Of a stretch of 13,761 nucleotides of DNA, positions 13,342 through 13,761 are shown piece by piece. Source of the DNA: VGBK01 sp964548475. Its GTDB lineage: Bacteria > Actinomycetota > Acidimicrobiia > Spongiisociales > UBA11373. Position numbers and translations under genes: made by a program. Within the stretch, counting starts at the first letter, position 1. Each line of letters starts with the position of its first letter. Where the stretch lies: assembly GCA_964548475.1 (NCBI GenBank), contig CAZJRF010000049.1, forward strand, positions 1-13,761, written 5' to 3'. Under the pieces are notes generated by a model, which saw only the letters and a list, made by a program, of their open reading frames with translations, made no database searches and was not told the origin of the DNA.

Positions 13342-13761
13342 ATGACCGGCCGCCCGGCCACACTGCACACAACGGATGGGATCGCCCTGCAAGCGCGCTG
13401 GGACGTGCCGATGGCCCCGCGAATGGCCGCCGTCGTCTGCCACCCCCACCCCCTCTACGGAGGGACGATGGAGGTTCCCCTGCTGCGCACCCTCACCGCC
13501 TGTTTGACGAATGCCGCCTGCGCGGTGCTCCGCTTCAACTTCCGCGGGGTGGGGGGATCCACCGGCGCCTGGACCAACGGCCCGGGGGAAGTGGCCGACC
13601 TGGCGGCGGCGGCCCACGCCGCCGCCCTCGAGTTCCCCGGGTTGCCGCTGGGGCTGGCCGGCTGGTCCTTCGGCGCGCTGGTCGCCCTCAGCTGGCAGTC
13701 GGCCACGGGAGGAGGACAGCCCCTGGCCGGGATCGCCTTGCCCACCCGGATCCGCCTGGGG
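13342..13761 (+). CDS. Alpha/beta hydrolase (COG2945-like), 5' part only
   Basis: The frame is open from ATG 13342 to the end of the window, giving the first 140 residues. It starts MTGRPATLHTTDGIALQARW and then shows the family landmarks VCHPHPLYGGTM, LRFNFRGVGGSTG and the nucleophile elbow AGWSFGALVAL, with the serine of G-W-S-F-G as the expected catalytic nucleophile. The acid and histidine of the triad would lie beyond the window. Members are small cytosolic esterase-like hydrolases of mostly unknown substrate. No clear Shine-Dalgarno sequence precedes the ATG, and there is no other start codon in frame within the preceding 80 bases, so the start is reasonable but not certain. It is transcribed away from lpdA across a 160-base gap. 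Confidence 0.85.
   Translation, partial: MTGRPATLHTTDGIALQARWDVPMAPRMAAVVCHPHPLYGGTMEVPLLRTLTACLTNAACAVLRFNFRGVGGSTGAWTNGPGEVADLAAAAHAAALEFPGLPLGLAGWSFGALVALSWQSATGGGQPLAGIALPTRIRLG

Overview
The window is very GC-rich, gene-dense bacterial DNA. Gene content and style suggest a high-GC actinobacterium (Actinomycetota, possibly an acidimicrobiia-like lineage, but that placement is inference): frequent GTG starts, an Ala/Pro-rich E2 acyltransferase linker, a CapA-type protein carrying RTX-like repeats, and an actinobacterial-looking ParB-like peptide. It is ordinary chromosome, with no mobile element, integrase, CRISPR array, tRNA or rRNA seen.

Layout. The left 2.3 kb reads rightward: the 3' end of an unrecognised beta-propeller-like gene (1-576), then a secreted CapA-type metallophosphoesterase-fold protein ending in a calcium-binding RTX-like repeat domain (666-2261). 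A strong hairpin (2269-2295) separates it from a long leftward block. Read in its own direction (right to left), that block holds dihydrolipoamide dehydrogenase (13181-11808), a 2-oxo acid dehydrogenase E2 acyltransferase (11701-10109), a fused LipB-LipA protein (10112-8475), an M24 aminopeptidase-like gene broken near its start by an in-frame TAG (8437-7343), transketolase (7297-5339), a CorA magnesium channel (5284-4163), a GapN-type aldehyde dehydrogenase (4128-2521) and a 32-residue lysine-rich protein with a strong ribosome binding site (2421-2323). At the right edge a rightward alpha/beta hydrolase (13342 onward) runs off the window, divergent from the dehydrogenase.

How the genes fit. 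The first three leftward genes form a coherent lipoate module. LipB-LipA makes the lipoyl group, E2 carries it on Lys43, and Lpd reoxidises it. E2 and lipBA overlap by four bases (GTGA), so lipoyl supply and acceptor are probably translationally coupled. No E1 component is in the window. Transketolase and the GapN-type enzyme add central carbon metabolism, and CorA supplies divalent metal, which transketolase needs; a functional link between these is only suggestive.

Most notable: the single-chain LipB-LipA fusion; a ParB-N-terminus-like peptide in the E2 linker; the in-frame amber codon in the M24 gene; the CapA-RTX architecture; the GapN-type enzyme with Gly where the usual catalytic Glu sits; and the overlooked 32-residue gene.
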